NCBI RefSeq assembly: GCF_004362515.1
Contig: NZ_SNXU01000001.1
Coordinates: forward strand, 248,001 to 312,000
Direction of reading: 5' to 3'
Origin: Actinokineospora alba
Lineage (GTDB): Bacteria; Actinomycetota; Actinomycetes; Mycobacteriales; Pseudonocardiaceae
Length of the DNA: 64,000 nt
Below, piece by piece: positions 36,168 to 45,104 of this stretch. Position 1 is the first letter of the stretch, and each line of letters begins with the position of its first letter. Both the position numbers and the translations under genes were made by a program. The notes beneath the pieces were generated by a model. The model had not been told where the DNA came from. It was given only the letters and a program-made list of their open reading frames with translations, and ran no database searches.

Positions 36168-37550
36168 ATGCCCGAAATGCCCCCTGTCTCCCGACGATCA
36201 CTCCTCGGCGGCATCGCCGCGGGCGGTGCGCTGACCGCGCTGGGCGGGAGCGCGCAGGCGCAGACCACGGTCGAACCAGCCCGCGAAGGCGGCCAGACCA
36301 CGATGATCGGCACGCCCTTCGAGCCGCACCGCACGGTGCGGGTCGGCGTGATCGGGCTCGGCAACCGCGGCATGGGCATGCTCAGCGGCTGGGCCGCGGT
36401 GCCTGGCTGCGTCGTGACCGCGGTATGTGACGTGCGCGCGGACCGCGCCACCCGCGCCGCCGACCGGCTCGTCGCGTTGGGCAAGCCGCGGCCGGCGCAG
36501 ACCGGTTCGTTCCAGCAGCTGGTGGACCGCGACGACGTCGACTTCGTCTACATCGCCACGCCGTGGGAACTCCACTACCCCCAAGGGAAAGCGGCGCTGG
36601 TCGCCGGCAAGCACGTCGGCGTCGAACTGCCGATCGCGACCGAGACCGCGGAGCTGTGGGATCTGGTCAACACCTCGGAGATCACCCGCAAGCACCTGTT
36701 CCTGATGGAGAACTGCAACTACGGGCGCAACGAGCTGGCGATGCTCAAGATGGCCCACCAGGGGCTCTTCGGCGAGATCACCAACGGCCACGGCGGCTAC
36801 CTGCACGACCTGCGCGCGCTGCTGTTCTCCGACACGTACTACACCGACGCCTGGCGGCGGAAGTGGCACACCCGCAGCATCGCGAGCTTCTACCCGATGC
36901 ACGGCCTCGCCCCCATCGCCGCGTGCATGGACATCAACCGCGGCGACCGGATGACCACCCTGCGCGCGACCGCGACCGCCCCACGCGGACTCGCCGACTA
37001 CCGCGAACGCCACATTCCCAAGTCGCACCCGTCATGGAAGGAGACCTACATCAACGGCGACCTGGTCACCTGCATGATCGACACTGAGCGCGGCCGGGTC
37101 ATCCGCGCCGAACACGATGTCAGCTCGCCGCGGCCCTACAGCCGGATCAACAGCCTGGCGGGGACCCGCGGCATCGTCGAGGACTACCCGGCGCGCGTCT
37201 ACCTCGAACCCGACCACGGCAACCACGCCTGGCAGGACTTCCGCCCGTACCGCGACACCCACGACCACTGGCTGTGGAAGAAGATCGGCGACGACGCGGC
37301 CAACAACGGCGGCCACGGCGGGATGGACTACGTGCTGCAGTGGCGCGTCGTGCAGCAGATGCGCGCGGGCCTGGTCCCGGACATCGACGTCTACGACTCG
37401 GCCGTGTGGTGCTCGGCCATCCCGCTGAGTGTGGTGTCGCTGCGCGCGGGTGGCAGGCCGGTGGGTGTCCCGGACTTCACCCGAGGGCTATGGTCCCGCC
37501 CCCGCGTGGGCCTTGATTCGCAACCGTCGGAAATGCCACCGGTCGGCTGA
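36168..37550 (+). CDS. Tat-exported Gfo/Idh/MocA oxidoreductase, GH109-like
   Basis: The protein has 460 residues. The N-terminus SRRSLLGGIAAGGALTALGG is a twin-arginine signal with likely cleavage at AQA-Q. VRVGVIGLGNRGMGML is the Rossmann NAD site, followed by YIATPWELHYP and ENCNYGRNELAML. GGHGGMDYV near the C-terminus is characteristic of GH109 alpha-N-acetylgalactosaminidases, which use tightly bound NAD for glycoside cleavage. Export with folded cofactor through Tat fits. A plain sugar dehydrogenase is the alternative. Confidence 0.85.
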   Translation: MPEMPPVSRRSLLGGIAAGGALTALGGSAQAQTTVEPAREGGQTTMIGTPFEPHRTVRVGVIGLGNRGMGMLSGWAAVPGCVVTAVCDVRADRATRAADRLVALGKPRPAQTGSFQQLVDRDDVDFVYIATPWELHYPQGKAALVAGKHVGVELPIATETAELWDLVNTSEITRKHLFLMENCNYGRNELAMLKMAHQGLFGEITNGHGGYLHDLRALLFSDTYYTDAWRRKWHTRSIASFYPMHGLAPIAACMDINRGDRMTTLRATATAPRGLADYRERHIPKSHPSWKETYINGDLVTCMIDTERGRVIRAEHDVSSPRPYSRINSLAGTRGIVEDYPARVYLEPDHGNHAWQDFRPYRDTHDHWLWKKIGDDAANNGGHGGMDYVLQWRVVQQMRAGLVPDIDVYDSAVWCSAIPLSVVSLRAGGRPVGVPDFTRGLWSRPRVGLDSQPSEMPPVG

Positions 37551-37633
37551 GTCGACCGCCGACAGATCCCGGCGCGCTCCCAGCGAAACAGCAGTAGCGT
37601 CATGAAACTGACGCCACCTGAAGGGAGCGCGCC

Positions 37634-37972
37634 GTGGATCCGACGTTGACCAACCCGGACCTGTACAAGGTCGTATTCGAGAACGACCGCGTGCGAGTCC
37701 TGGAATACACGGACAAGCCCGGCGACCGGACCGCACCACACGAACATCCCGACAGCGTGATGGTGACCTTGAGCGACATCCGACGGCGAATCACCTCGCG
37801 CGGACAGGTGGTCGACGTGACCCTGCCCGCCGGACAGGCCCGCTGGCTCGACGCCCAGGAACACATCGGCGAGAACACGGGCGACAGCAAGACGCACGCG
37901 ATCTTCATCGAGCTCAAGGAGGCCCGGCCCGACGGCAATGCCGAACAGGGCGCCACCGTCGGGCCTCGCTAG
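37634..37972 (+). CDS. Small cupin-domain protein
   Basis: This is a 112-residue single cupin. VRVLEYTDKPGDRTAPHEHPDS contains the first motif (PHEHPD) and LPAGQARWLDAQEH the second. The GTG start has GAAGGGAG upstream. The metal ligands look intact but no substrate is evident. Homologues occur widely in actinobacteria as single genes and some are annotated as cytoplasmic stress proteins. Confidence 0.8.
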   Translation: MDPTLTNPDLYKVVFENDRVRVLEYTDKPGDRTAPHEHPDSVMVTLSDIRRRITSRGQVVDVTLPAGQARWLDAQEHIGENTGDSKTHAIFIELKEARPDGNAEQGATVGPR

Positions 37973-37990
37973 AACGGGCCCGGAGCAGCG

Positions 37991-38959
37991 CTAGTACAGC
38001 GCGCTGGCCAGGTCCCTCCGTGCCTTCATCACGCGCGGGTCGTCCGCCGCGAACAGGTCGAACAGCGACACCAGGTGCGTCCGGGCCTTGTCCCGGTCAT
38101 CGCCCGAGGTCCGCCGCACGGCGTTGATCAGCCGGGCGAAGGCCTGCTCGGTCTGCTGCCCCGCCACCTCCAGGTCCGCGGCCGCGACCTGGGCGTCGAC
38201 GTCGTCCGGGGACATGTCGGCGCGCACGATCACCGAGGGGTCATGGGACTCGGCGCGGGCCAGGAAACGCACCTGGGCGAGTGCCGCCTTGGCCTCCTCG
38301 TTCGCCGGTTCGGCGTCGAGGATCGACTGGTAGCCGGCTTCCGCGGCCGCGTAGTCGCCCTGCTCGAAAGCCCGCTCGGCGGCGAGGAAACGCTCGTCCT
38401 CGGGCTCCGGCTCGGGGGCCGACGCCGCGGGGGCGCCTTCCTCAGCGGCCCGGATGGCGGGCATACGGTCGCGCAGGGCGTCGAGCAGGCCACCGATCCA
38501 CTGCCGCAGGCGCGGCTCCGGCGGCACCTCGGCGAACGCCTCGACGGGCTGACCCGCCGCGATGGCGATGACCATCGGCACGGACTGGGCGCCGAAGAGC
38601 TGGGCCACCCGGGGGCTGGCGTCGACGTCGACCGTCGCCAGGCGCCAGGCGCCGTTGGATTCGGCGACGAGCCGGTCGAGCAGCGCGACGAGCTGCTCCG
38701 ACGGCACCGACCAACTCGCGTGCAGGGCGACGACGACGGGGACTTCCATCGACCGTTCGACGACGTCGTTCTGGAACGTCGCCTCGGACACCTGGGAGGT
38801 GAACGCGCCACCCGCCGCCGCGGCGGCGGGTGCGCCTGCCTGCGGAGCCCTGGTGGTGGCGTCCGCTCTGGCCTTGAGTGCGGAAAGGTCGACGGCCCGG
38901 GAGAGGGCGGCCGACAGAGCTGCGGTCTGGCGTGGATCAGGCCTGGTCACGTTTCTCAT
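37991..38959 (-). CDS. Thioredoxin-fold/TPR protein without redox cysteines (CnoX/Rv1324-like)
   Basis: The protein has 322 residues. The N-terminal thioredoxin fold (about 60-165) has ALHASWSVPSEQL in place of the WCxxC active site, so the redox cysteines are absent. The cis-proline QSVPMVIAI is kept. The C-terminal part (about 195-322) has TPR helices (FEQGDYAAAEAGYQSILD). This architecture matches CnoX/YbbN, a chaperone-linked holdase, and Rv1324 of M. tuberculosis, which lies close to glg and fadA4 genes (from memory). A protein-protection role with GroEL is inferred. Confidence 0.83.
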   Translation of the reverse strand: MRNVTRPDPRQTAALSAALSRAVDLSALKARADATTRAPQAGAPAAAAAGGAFTSQVSEATFQNDVVERSMEVPVVVALHASWSVPSEQLVALLDRLVAESNGAWRLATVDVDASPRVAQLFGAQSVPMVIAIAAGQPVEAFAEVPPEPRLRQWIGGLLDALRDRMPAIRAAEEGAPAASAPEPEPEDERFLAAERAFEQGDYAAAEAGYQSILDAEPANEEAKAALAQVRFLARAESHDPSVIVRADMSPDDVDAQVAAADLEVAGQQTEQAFARLINAVRRTSGDDRDKARTHLVSLFDLFAADDPRVMKARRDLASALY

Positions 38960-39033
38960 CCTGGCATGGCCCGCGTGGCGGCGTTGTAGGGGTGTGGCCC
39001 GTCCAGGAACGGTGACCGGGTCTCGACGTGCTC

Positions 39034-39906
39034 CTAGCTCCCGGTCATCTCGGCCAGTGCGGCCTCCGGTGCCAGGCCCATCGGGTTGACCCGCATCGCC
39101 TCGTTCAGCCGGGTGATCCGCAGCGACAGCGGTGCGAGCAGCTCCACCAACCGGGCCGTGCCCTGCTCGCCGAGCTGCGTCCACGGGGTGGACGCGGCCT
39201 CGTCGGTCAGCGCCTCGACGGTCTCCCGCATGTCCCGGCCGTCGGCGGTCAGCCCGCCGTCGTCGATGAGGTCGCGCTCGCGGAGCCGGTCCTCGGCCGC
39301 CGCCCACTCGTCCTGCGGCCAGTTGCGGGCCTTGCGCATGTACTCCTGGGTCAGCCCGTTGTCGGCGGCGAAGAGGACCAGCGTCTCGCACGGGTCGAGG
39401 CCCGCGGTGATGAGCGCGGCGACATGGCCGTCGCCGCGGGACTCGCGCAGGGTGGTGGCGGACTGCCACAGCGCCAGGTGCGGCTCCTCGGGCAGGTCGA
39501 GCGCGGCGTTGGCGGCGGCGAGCGCGCGGCCCGCGGTCGGCGCCCAGCCGGCCGCCGTGCGCGCCAGGTCCGCGGCCTCGGCGATCTCCGGGCCGGACAC
39601 GGCCTCGCCCAGCATGCGGCGCAGCGCGCCGTCGACGCCCGCGAGCCGGGTGCGCAGGAAGTCCTCGGGGGACGCGACCGTCCACGCGTCGGGCAGCGCC
39701 CGCTCCACCAGCGAGGGGTGGAAGTTGTAGAACAGGCTGGTCACCAGCCAGGCGGGCGCGGCGCCGAGCGGCGCGGCCCGCATGCCGAAGTAGCCCATCC
39801 ACCGGCCCTTGCAGCCGAGCGCGTCGGTGGCGGCGATCGACTCGGGGCTGAAGTACGTGACGGCGTGGTAGGGCTCGAAGCACTGCCACATGCGGCGCGG
39901 ATCCAT
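39034..39906 (-). CDS. SCO6745-family protein (possible HTH regulator)
   Basis: This is a 290-residue protein. The opening DPRRMWQCFEPYHAVTYFSPES, in the motifs FEPYHAVTYF and GYFGMRAAPLG, is diagnostic of the SCO6745 family, found almost only in actinobacteria. The C-terminal third has a winged-helix-like pattern (RERDLIDDGGLTADGRDMRE) recalling MarR-type regulators. No function is established in the family as far as I know. It is followed by unrelated genes. Confidence 0.75.
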   Translation of the reverse strand: MDPRRMWQCFEPYHAVTYFSPESIAATDALGCKGRWMGYFGMRAAPLGAAPAWLVTSLFYNFHPSLVERALPDAWTVASPEDFLRTRLAGVDGALRRMLGEAVSGPEIAEAADLARTAAGWAPTAGRALAAANAALDLPEEPHLALWQSATTLRESRGDGHVAALITAGLDPCETLVLFAADNGLTQEYMRKARNWPQDEWAAAEDRLRERDLIDDGGLTADGRDMRETVEALTDEAASTPWTQLGEQGTARLVELLAPLSLRITRLNEAMRVNPMGLAPEAALAEMTGS

Positions 39907-39916
39907 GGCGCCGATC

Positions 39917-40216
39917 CTAGGAGTCGGCCAGGTATTGCTCGACCCTTTCGACCTTCGCCGTGAGCTGACCGACGTGACCCGGCCGGATGTCGGCCTTGAG
40001 GACGAGCCCGACCCGCGGGTACTTCTCGAGCAGGACGTCGGTGGCGCGCTTGACCACGGCCATCACCTCGTCCCACTCACCCTCGATCGTGGTGAACATG
40101 GCCGACGTCTCGTTGGGCAGACCGGACTCGCGGACCACCCGCACGGCCTCGGCGACGGCCTCGCCCACGTTCTCCGATTCCCCGCCGAGCGGGCTGACAC
40201 TGAAGGCGACGAGCAC
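39917..40216 (-). CDS. Thiamine-binding (MTH1187/YkoF-like) protein
   Basis: This is a 99-residue ferredoxin-like protein of the MTH1187/DUF77 family. It includes FSVSPLGGESENVGEAVAEAV, with the motifs VSPLGG and TSAMFTTIEGEWDEVM, and a C-terminal VGLVLKADIRPGHVGQL. Structures of the family bind thiamine or its pyrimidine part at the interface of tetramers. The GTG start has AGGAG at good distance. It is not next to thiamine genes here. Confidence 0.85.
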   Translation of the reverse strand: MLVAFSVSPLGGESENVGEAVAEAVRVVRESGLPNETSAMFTTIEGEWDEVMAVVKRATDVLLEKYPRVGLVLKADIRPGHVGQLTAKVERVEQYLADS

Positions 40217-40260
40217 GGTTCACTCCTGTCGTTGGGCGACTTGCCAGGCACACTAGCCAG

Positions 40261-41304
40261 GTGGTCTCCGACCGCTGGGTCCTGCACGTGGACCTCGACC
40301 AGTTCATCGCCGCGGTCGAGGTCCTCCGCAGGCCTGAGCTGCGCGGACTTCCCGTGGTCGTCGGCGGGCAGGGCGATCCCACCCAGCGGGCGGTGGTGGC
40401 GACGGCGTCGTACGAGGCCCGCGCGTTCGGGGTGCGGTCCGGCATCCCGCTGAAGCTGGCGGTCAAGCGCTGCCCGCAGGCGGTGTTCCTGCCCAGCGAC
40501 CCCGAGGCGTACACGGCGGCCTCCGCGCAGGTGATGGCCGCGCTGCGCGAGTTCGACGCCGTGGTCGAGGTGCTGGGGTGGGACGAGGCGTTCCTCGGGG
40601 TCACCACGGCCGACCCGGTGACGCTGGCCTGCGAGATCCACGACGTGGTGCTCGACCGGACCCGGCTGCACTGCTCGGTGGGGATCGGCGACAACAAGCT
40701 GCGCGCCAAGCTCGCCACCGACTTCGGCAAGCCCCAGGGGGTCTTCCAGCTCACCGCGGAGAACTGGTTCGAGGTCATGGGCGAGCGCCCCACCGACGCG
40801 CTGTGGGGCATCGGCGCCAAGACCGCCCGCAAGCTGACCGAACTGGGCCTGACGACCGTCGCGGAGCTGGCCGCGGCGGACCCGGACGTGCTGGCCGCCC
40901 GGATGGGCCCGACGATCGGCCCGTGGCTGCGCACGCTCGGCCTGGGCGCCGGGTCGACGGAGGTCTCGGGCGAGCCGTACGTGCCGCGGTCGCACAGCCA
41001 CGAGACGACGTTCCAGGAGAACCTCACCGCCGTGGAGGACATGCGCGCGGCGGTGGTGAAGCTGACCGGGCAGCTCATGGCGGAGGTCGACGCCGACGGC
41101 AGGCCGGTGGTCCGGGTCGGGGTGAAGGCCCGCTTCGCCCCGTTCTTCACCAAGACCCGCAGCGTCACCCTCGCGGGCCCGACCACCGACCAGGCCGACA
41201 TCGAGGCCGCGGCCCTGGTCGCGCTGGAGCGGTTCGAGCTGGACCGGCCGGTGCGGCTGCTCGGCGTGCGGGCCGAGTTCGCTCCGCCGCCGGATGGCTA
41301 CTGA
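40261..41304 (+). CDS. Y-family DNA polymerase, DinB2-like
   Basis: This is a 347-residue Y-family polymerase similar to mycobacterial DinB2 (Rv3056). HVDLDQFIAAVE carries the first metal aspartate (Asp11). The residue at the sugar-gate position is Ile16, where most DinB enzymes have Tyr or Phe. GWDEAFLGV holds the other catalytic acids, and YEARAFGVRSGIPLK is the finger region. The C-terminal little finger ends without a visible beta-clamp motif, as in DinB2. It would bypass lesions and might accept ribonucleotides. It starts with GTG and is a single gene. Confidence 0.9.
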   Translation: MVSDRWVLHVDLDQFIAAVEVLRRPELRGLPVVVGGQGDPTQRAVVATASYEARAFGVRSGIPLKLAVKRCPQAVFLPSDPEAYTAASAQVMAALREFDAVVEVLGWDEAFLGVTTADPVTLACEIHDVVLDRTRLHCSVGIGDNKLRAKLATDFGKPQGVFQLTAENWFEVMGERPTDALWGIGAKTARKLTELGLTTVAELAAADPDVLAARMGPTIGPWLRTLGLGAGSTEVSGEPYVPRSHSHETTFQENLTAVEDMRAAVVKLTGQLMAEVDADGRPVVRVGVKARFAPFFTKTRSVTLAGPTTDQADIEAAALVALERFELDRPVRLLGVRAEFAPPPDGY

Positions 41305-41340
41305 GGGCGGTCGGCGGTTCCCGGCTGGTAACTTCTGGCC

Positions 41341-41844
41341 ATGAGCCCCCGCTCCCTGCCGTTCGATCCCATCGCCCGAGCTGCGGATTTGTGGCAGGAG
41401 CGGATCGGCGACGCCAAGACCATGGCCGCGGTCACCAGCGTCATGCGGGTCCAGCAGATCCTCCAGTCCGCTGTGGACGGAGCGCTCAAGCCGCACGGGC
41501 TGACCTTCGCCCGCTACGAGGCCCTGGTCCTGCTGACGTTCTCGCGCAAGGGCAGCCTCCCGATGCGGGTGATGGGTGAGCGGCTGCAGCTGCATCCGAC
41601 CAGCGTCACCAACATCGTCGACCGGCTCGAGGCCGACGGCCTGGTCAAGCGGACCCCGCACCCCACCGACCGCCGCACCACCCTGGCCGAGATCACCGAG
41701 GCGGGCCGCGAACGGCAGGCGCAGGCCACCGCAGCGGTGACCACCGTGGACTTCGGGCTCAAGGGCCTGACCGAGCGGCAGACCGCGCAGCTCACCGACC
41801 TGCTGGCGAAGGTCCGCAAAGCGGCGGGCGACTTCCAGGACTGA
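41341..41844 (+). CDS. MarR-family transcriptional regulator
   Basis: This is a 167-residue regulator. Helix-turn-helix and wing are visible as GLTFARYEALVLLTF, MRVMGERLQLHPTSVTNIVDRLEADGLVKR and PTDRRTTLAEITEAG. An N-terminal extension (WQERIGDAKTMAAVTSVMRVQQ) is typical of actinobacterial members found near propionyl/methylmalonyl-CoA genes. Those genes occur a few kb downstream (meaB, thiolase, epimerase), so it may sense an acyl-CoA or aromatic metabolite. That is inference. Confidence 0.85.
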   Translation: MSPRSLPFDPIARAADLWQERIGDAKTMAAVTSVMRVQQILQSAVDGALKPHGLTFARYEALVLLTFSRKGSLPMRVMGERLQLHPTSVTNIVDRLEADGLVKRTPHPTDRRTTLAEITEAGRERQAQATAAVTTVDFGLKGLTERQTAQLTDLLAKVRKAAGDFQD

Positions 41845-41922
41845 TCGCGGTTGGGTCACGAAAGGTAACGACCACCGCACTCTCCGGCGACTCTCAAAGA
41901 CACGTCGCTGCGGAGGCAAGGC

Positions 41923-43689
41923 ATGTCGGCACTCGAGATTCGCGTACACGGCATCGGTGACCACGACGACTACAGCGCCTTGGGCGATCCGGTGTTGCTG
42001 ACGCCGAACAACCGCACGCACATCGTGGTCCCGCCGACCGTCCCCGACCACCCGCTCAAGCTGGTCAACTGGTCGCGCTCCTCCCGCAAGCTCTCGCGCG
42101 GTCTGCTGTGGTACTTGGCGCTCCCGTTCACCCTGGTCAACGCCGCGGGCAACATGGGCCCAGCCAAGGGCCCGGCCCACTCGATCCTGCGGATCCTGGT
42201 GGGCTTCGTCGGCATCCTGCTGACCGTCTCCGCCGCCGCGTGGCTGATCGTGATGGCCGAATCGGTGATGAAGGTCGTGGCGATCCCCGACGACCCGCGC
42301 ACCGTGAGCCGAGTGCTCGCGGTCGTCATCCCGTCGCTGCTGGCGTTCGGGATGCTCGCGCGGTGGAAGTTGCGGAACCTGCGGATCAACGCCGTCGTGC
42401 TGTGGCTCAACGTGGCCGCGCTGATCTTGTTCGGGGCCGCGGTGGCCGCGCTGTTGCCCGCGCAGATCGATTATTCCGGGTGGCCGTCGCGCACAGTCCC
42501 CATGACCAGGCCCGAATGGCTCGGGACCCGGTGGAGCCGGCCGCCCTTGGTCGAGCGGCTCGATCCCATGACGGCCGTCGTCATCGTCACGACGCTGCTC
42601 GGGCTGGCGTGCTCGGGACTCGTTTTGCTCGTGCGGATGTTCACCAAGGCCGACAAGGCGAGCCTGGCAGGCGCGTCCGCGCTGTTGTCCATCGCGGTGG
42701 TGTCGACGCACACGGTGAGTTCGGTGCTGCGGATGGGCGCGGACTGGATCGCCGGCTGGGTCTCATGGGCGTCGCTGTCCCACCCGGACACGGTGTCGGC
42801 CTGGGACCGGGCGCTCATGGGTTACTACGAGCGCGGAAACGCCGTGCAGTCGCGGCTCGACTTCCTGGCCTGGTTCGGCATCGCCGCGATTGTCGCCCTG
42901 GCGATCGCGGCCGGGCTGTCCATCTGGACCGGCACCCCAGGTCCGCGCCCGAAGAAGTCGCCGACGAACCGGGAGCGAGCCGTGTGGATACACGGCGTCG
43001 TGGCCGCGCTGCCCCACTTTCTCCCCAGGACCCTGGTCGCGGGCGGCCTGCTCGCACTCGGGCTGTCAGTGGTGCTGGTGCGGCATCACGAATGGCTGCT
43101 CGAGGGGCTGCGGGGGCACTTCGTCGTCCTGATCATCAACGCCTTGACCGTGGTGGCCATCGTGGCGGTCTTCCTCCGCCACCGGCTGCCCATGCTCAGC
43201 AAAGTGATCGGCAGCTTCGCTGACATAGTCGGGTTCTGGACGGTCGAACACCACCCGCTGGCCGGTGTCTCCTACCGCGGCGCGGCGCTCGTCGCGATCG
43301 ACGCCGCCGTCGGCTCGAAGAAACACATCGTGCTCGTCGGCCACAGCCAAGGATCGGTCGTGTGCGCCTGGTGGCTGGCCAGGCACCCCGGACCTAAACC
43401 TAAGGTGAGCCTGGTCACCTGCGGGTCACCACTGGCCTCGCTGTACCAGACGTTCTTTCCCCGCCACTTCACCACCGCGTTCTTCGACGACGTACGCACT
43501 GGGAGTCCGAAGTGGCGGAACTTCTGGCGCGAGACCGACCCGATCGCGACCGCCGTGCCCAACGCGCACAACGGCGACGCGCTCGCCGATCCACTGCCAC
43601 CGCGGATGAAAGCCCTGGGGCACGGCGACTATTGGACCGACCCGGCCCAGCAGTACTGGATCAGACAGCGGATCCGTCAGATGAGCTGA
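41923..43689 (+). CDS. Polytopic membrane protein with C-terminal serine-hydrolase domain
   Basis: The protein has 588 residues. A short soluble start (LEIRVHGIGDHDDY) is followed by eight or nine hydrophobic segments between about 55 and 420, and then a cytosolic domain with the nucleophile elbow VLVGHSQGSVVCAWWLA near residue 473. A histidine in ALGHGDYW near the C-terminus could complete a triad. The opening IRVHGIG also looks like a hydrolase first strand, so the membrane block may be inserted into one alpha/beta hydrolase. The substrate is unknown; lipid-like compounds would fit the location. Confidence 0.72.
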   Translation: MSALEIRVHGIGDHDDYSALGDPVLLTPNNRTHIVVPPTVPDHPLKLVNWSRSSRKLSRGLLWYLALPFTLVNAAGNMGPAKGPAHSILRILVGFVGILLTVSAAAWLIVMAESVMKVVAIPDDPRTVSRVLAVVIPSLLAFGMLARWKLRNLRINAVVLWLNVAALILFGAAVAALLPAQIDYSGWPSRTVPMTRPEWLGTRWSRPPLVERLDPMTAVVIVTTLLGLACSGLVLLVRMFTKADKASLAGASALLSIAVVSTHTVSSVLRMGADWIAGWVSWASLSHPDTVSAWDRALMGYYERGNAVQSRLDFLAWFGIAAIVALAIAAGLSIWTGTPGPRPKKSPTNRERAVWIHGVVAALPHFLPRTLVAGGLLALGLSVVLVRHHEWLLEGLRGHFVVLIINALTVVAIVAVFLRHRLPMLSKVIGSFADIVGFWTVEHHPLAGVSYRGAALVAIDAAVGSKKHIVLVGHSQGSVVCAWWLARHPGPKPKVSLVTCGSPLASLYQTFFPRHFTTAFFDDVRTGSPKWRNFWRETDPIATAVPNAHNGDALADPLPPRMKALGHGDYWTDPAQQYWIRQRIRQMS

Positions 43690-44000
43690 CGGGCCCGGAC
43701 CGGGTCGAGCTTGCCCGTGCGCAGTGCCCAGCGCTCGAAGAGGATGGTGGCCAAGGGCGGGATGCTGGACGCGAAGGCCCAGATCGTCGTCCACCGGTTC
43801 CACCGCTGTTCGCGCGCGGTGAAGGCCACGACGACGATGTAGGCGACGAAGACGGCGCCGTGGATCGGGCCGAAGACCTTCACCCCGAACTCGCCGAGGT
43901 CGGTCGCGTACTTGAAGAACATGCCGATCAGGAGACCGACCCAGGAGACGGCTTCAGCGAGGGCGACGATGCGCAAACGGCCTGCGGGGGTGGCGAACAT
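43677..44000 (-). CDS. DUF3817 membrane protein
   Basis: This is a 107-residue protein with three hydrophobic segments (RLRIVALAEAVSWVGLLIGMF, VKVFGPIHGAVFVAYIVVVAF, IWAFASSIPPLATILFE) and the FGPIHGAVFVAYI motif typical of DUF3817. It is often found in actinobacteria near the maltose/trehalose or transport genes, without known role. ATG at 44000 is chosen because the conserved region starts there. It overlaps the converging gene by 13 bp. Confidence 0.85.
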   Translation of the reverse strand: MFATPAGRLRIVALAEAVSWVGLLIGMFFKYATDLGEFGVKVFGPIHGAVFVAYIVVVAFTAREQRWNRWTTIWAFASSIPPLATILFERWALRTGKLDPVRARQLI

Positions 44001-44054
44001 GGCTCCAGTGTGGAGCGTGAGCGCGCTCACCCCCCTCTCGGGTCGGCCGTGAGG

Positions 44055-45104
44055 TCAGCTGTCCTCCCACGTGAACACCCGACTCGCGACGAACCCGACG
44101 ACGAGGGTGAACCCGATGAGCACCGCGCACGGCACCAGCAGCGCCGAGAAGTCCTTGCCGCGGACCAGGAAGTCCATCATGCCGTCGTTCATGTGCCGCA
44201 GCGGGAACACCTTCGACACGGTCTGCAGCCAGGGCGGTGCCGCCTCGATCGGGAAGAACGTCCCGGAGAGGAAAGCCATGGGCAGCACGACGATGTTGGC
44301 CGCACCGGTCGCGGCTTCCTCGGTCTTGCAGAACGCGCCGATGAGCATGCCGATGGCGAAGAAGGCCAGCACTCCCAGCACGAACACCGGGATCGACAGC
44401 CACCACGTGCCGGACAGCCGCAGCCCGAAGATCGGCAGCAGGGCGACACCGACGAAGACCAGCGCCTGGACGAACGCGACACCGACCGTCACGGTGAGCC
44501 GCGAGCTGAGCACCGTCGTCGGGGTGATGGGCGCCAGCCGCAGCCTGCGCAGCACCTGCTTGCGCCGCCAGTTCACCATCGTCAGCGCCGCGCCGAAGAC
44601 CGCGGTCACCGCGATGCCCCACGACATGATGCCCGGCGTCAGGTACTGGATCGGTTGCAGCGACGCGTCTTCCACCTGTGCGGCCTCGAACGCGAAGCGC
44701 GGCGGCTGGCCGCTCGCCCGCACGTTGAGCTCCTGGGTGACACCGGCCACCAGACCGCGCACCGTGCCCGCCTGGGCCTGGTCGCTCGCGGCGAAGCTCA
44801 GCCGGACCGTGTCGCCGGTGGCCTCGACGAGGCCGGGCAGGTCGCCGTCGCGCACCTTCCGCACGCCCGCCTCGACCGAGTCGAACCGCTCCAGCTCGAC
44901 CGCGCCGGTCTGCTCGAGCGCGGCGAGGACCGGGCCGTCGCCGACCGCGCCGATCTTGATCTTCTCCGCGCCCGCGTCGCGGAACAGCAGACCGAAGATC
45001 ACCAGGAACATCAACGGGAAGATGAACGAGAAGAACAGGGTGGCCTTGTCCCGGAAGAACCCCTTGGCCATGGCCTTCGACAGGCTGGTGAACGCCGCAC
45101 TCAT
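44055..45104 (-). CDS. ABC-2 type transporter permease
   Basis: This is a 349-residue permease. The N-terminal AMAKGFFRDKATLFFSFIFPLMFLVIFGLLF is represented by FFRDKATLFFSFIFP, the first membrane span. A large extracytoplasmic loop (about 45-180) follows, then five spans at about 185-345 with GIMSWGIAVTAVFGAAL and LPMAFLSGTFFPIE. This is the layout of DrrB-like drug or lipid exporters. The start overlaps the ATPase stop (ATGA), so the two form one exporter. Confidence 0.88.
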   Translation of the reverse strand: MSAAFTSLSKAMAKGFFRDKATLFFSFIFPLMFLVIFGLLFRDAGAEKIKIGAVGDGPVLAALEQTGAVELERFDSVEAGVRKVRDGDLPGLVEATGDTVRLSFAASDQAQAGTVRGLVAGVTQELNVRASGQPPRFAFEAAQVEDASLQPIQYLTPGIMSWGIAVTAVFGAALTMVNWRRKQVLRRLRLAPITPTTVLSSRLTVTVGVAFVQALVFVGVALLPIFGLRLSGTWWLSIPVFVLGVLAFFAIGMLIGAFCKTEEAATGAANIVVLPMAFLSGTFFPIEAAPPWLQTVSKVFPLRHMNDGMMDFLVRGKDFSALLVPCAVLIGFTLVVGFVASRVFTWEDS

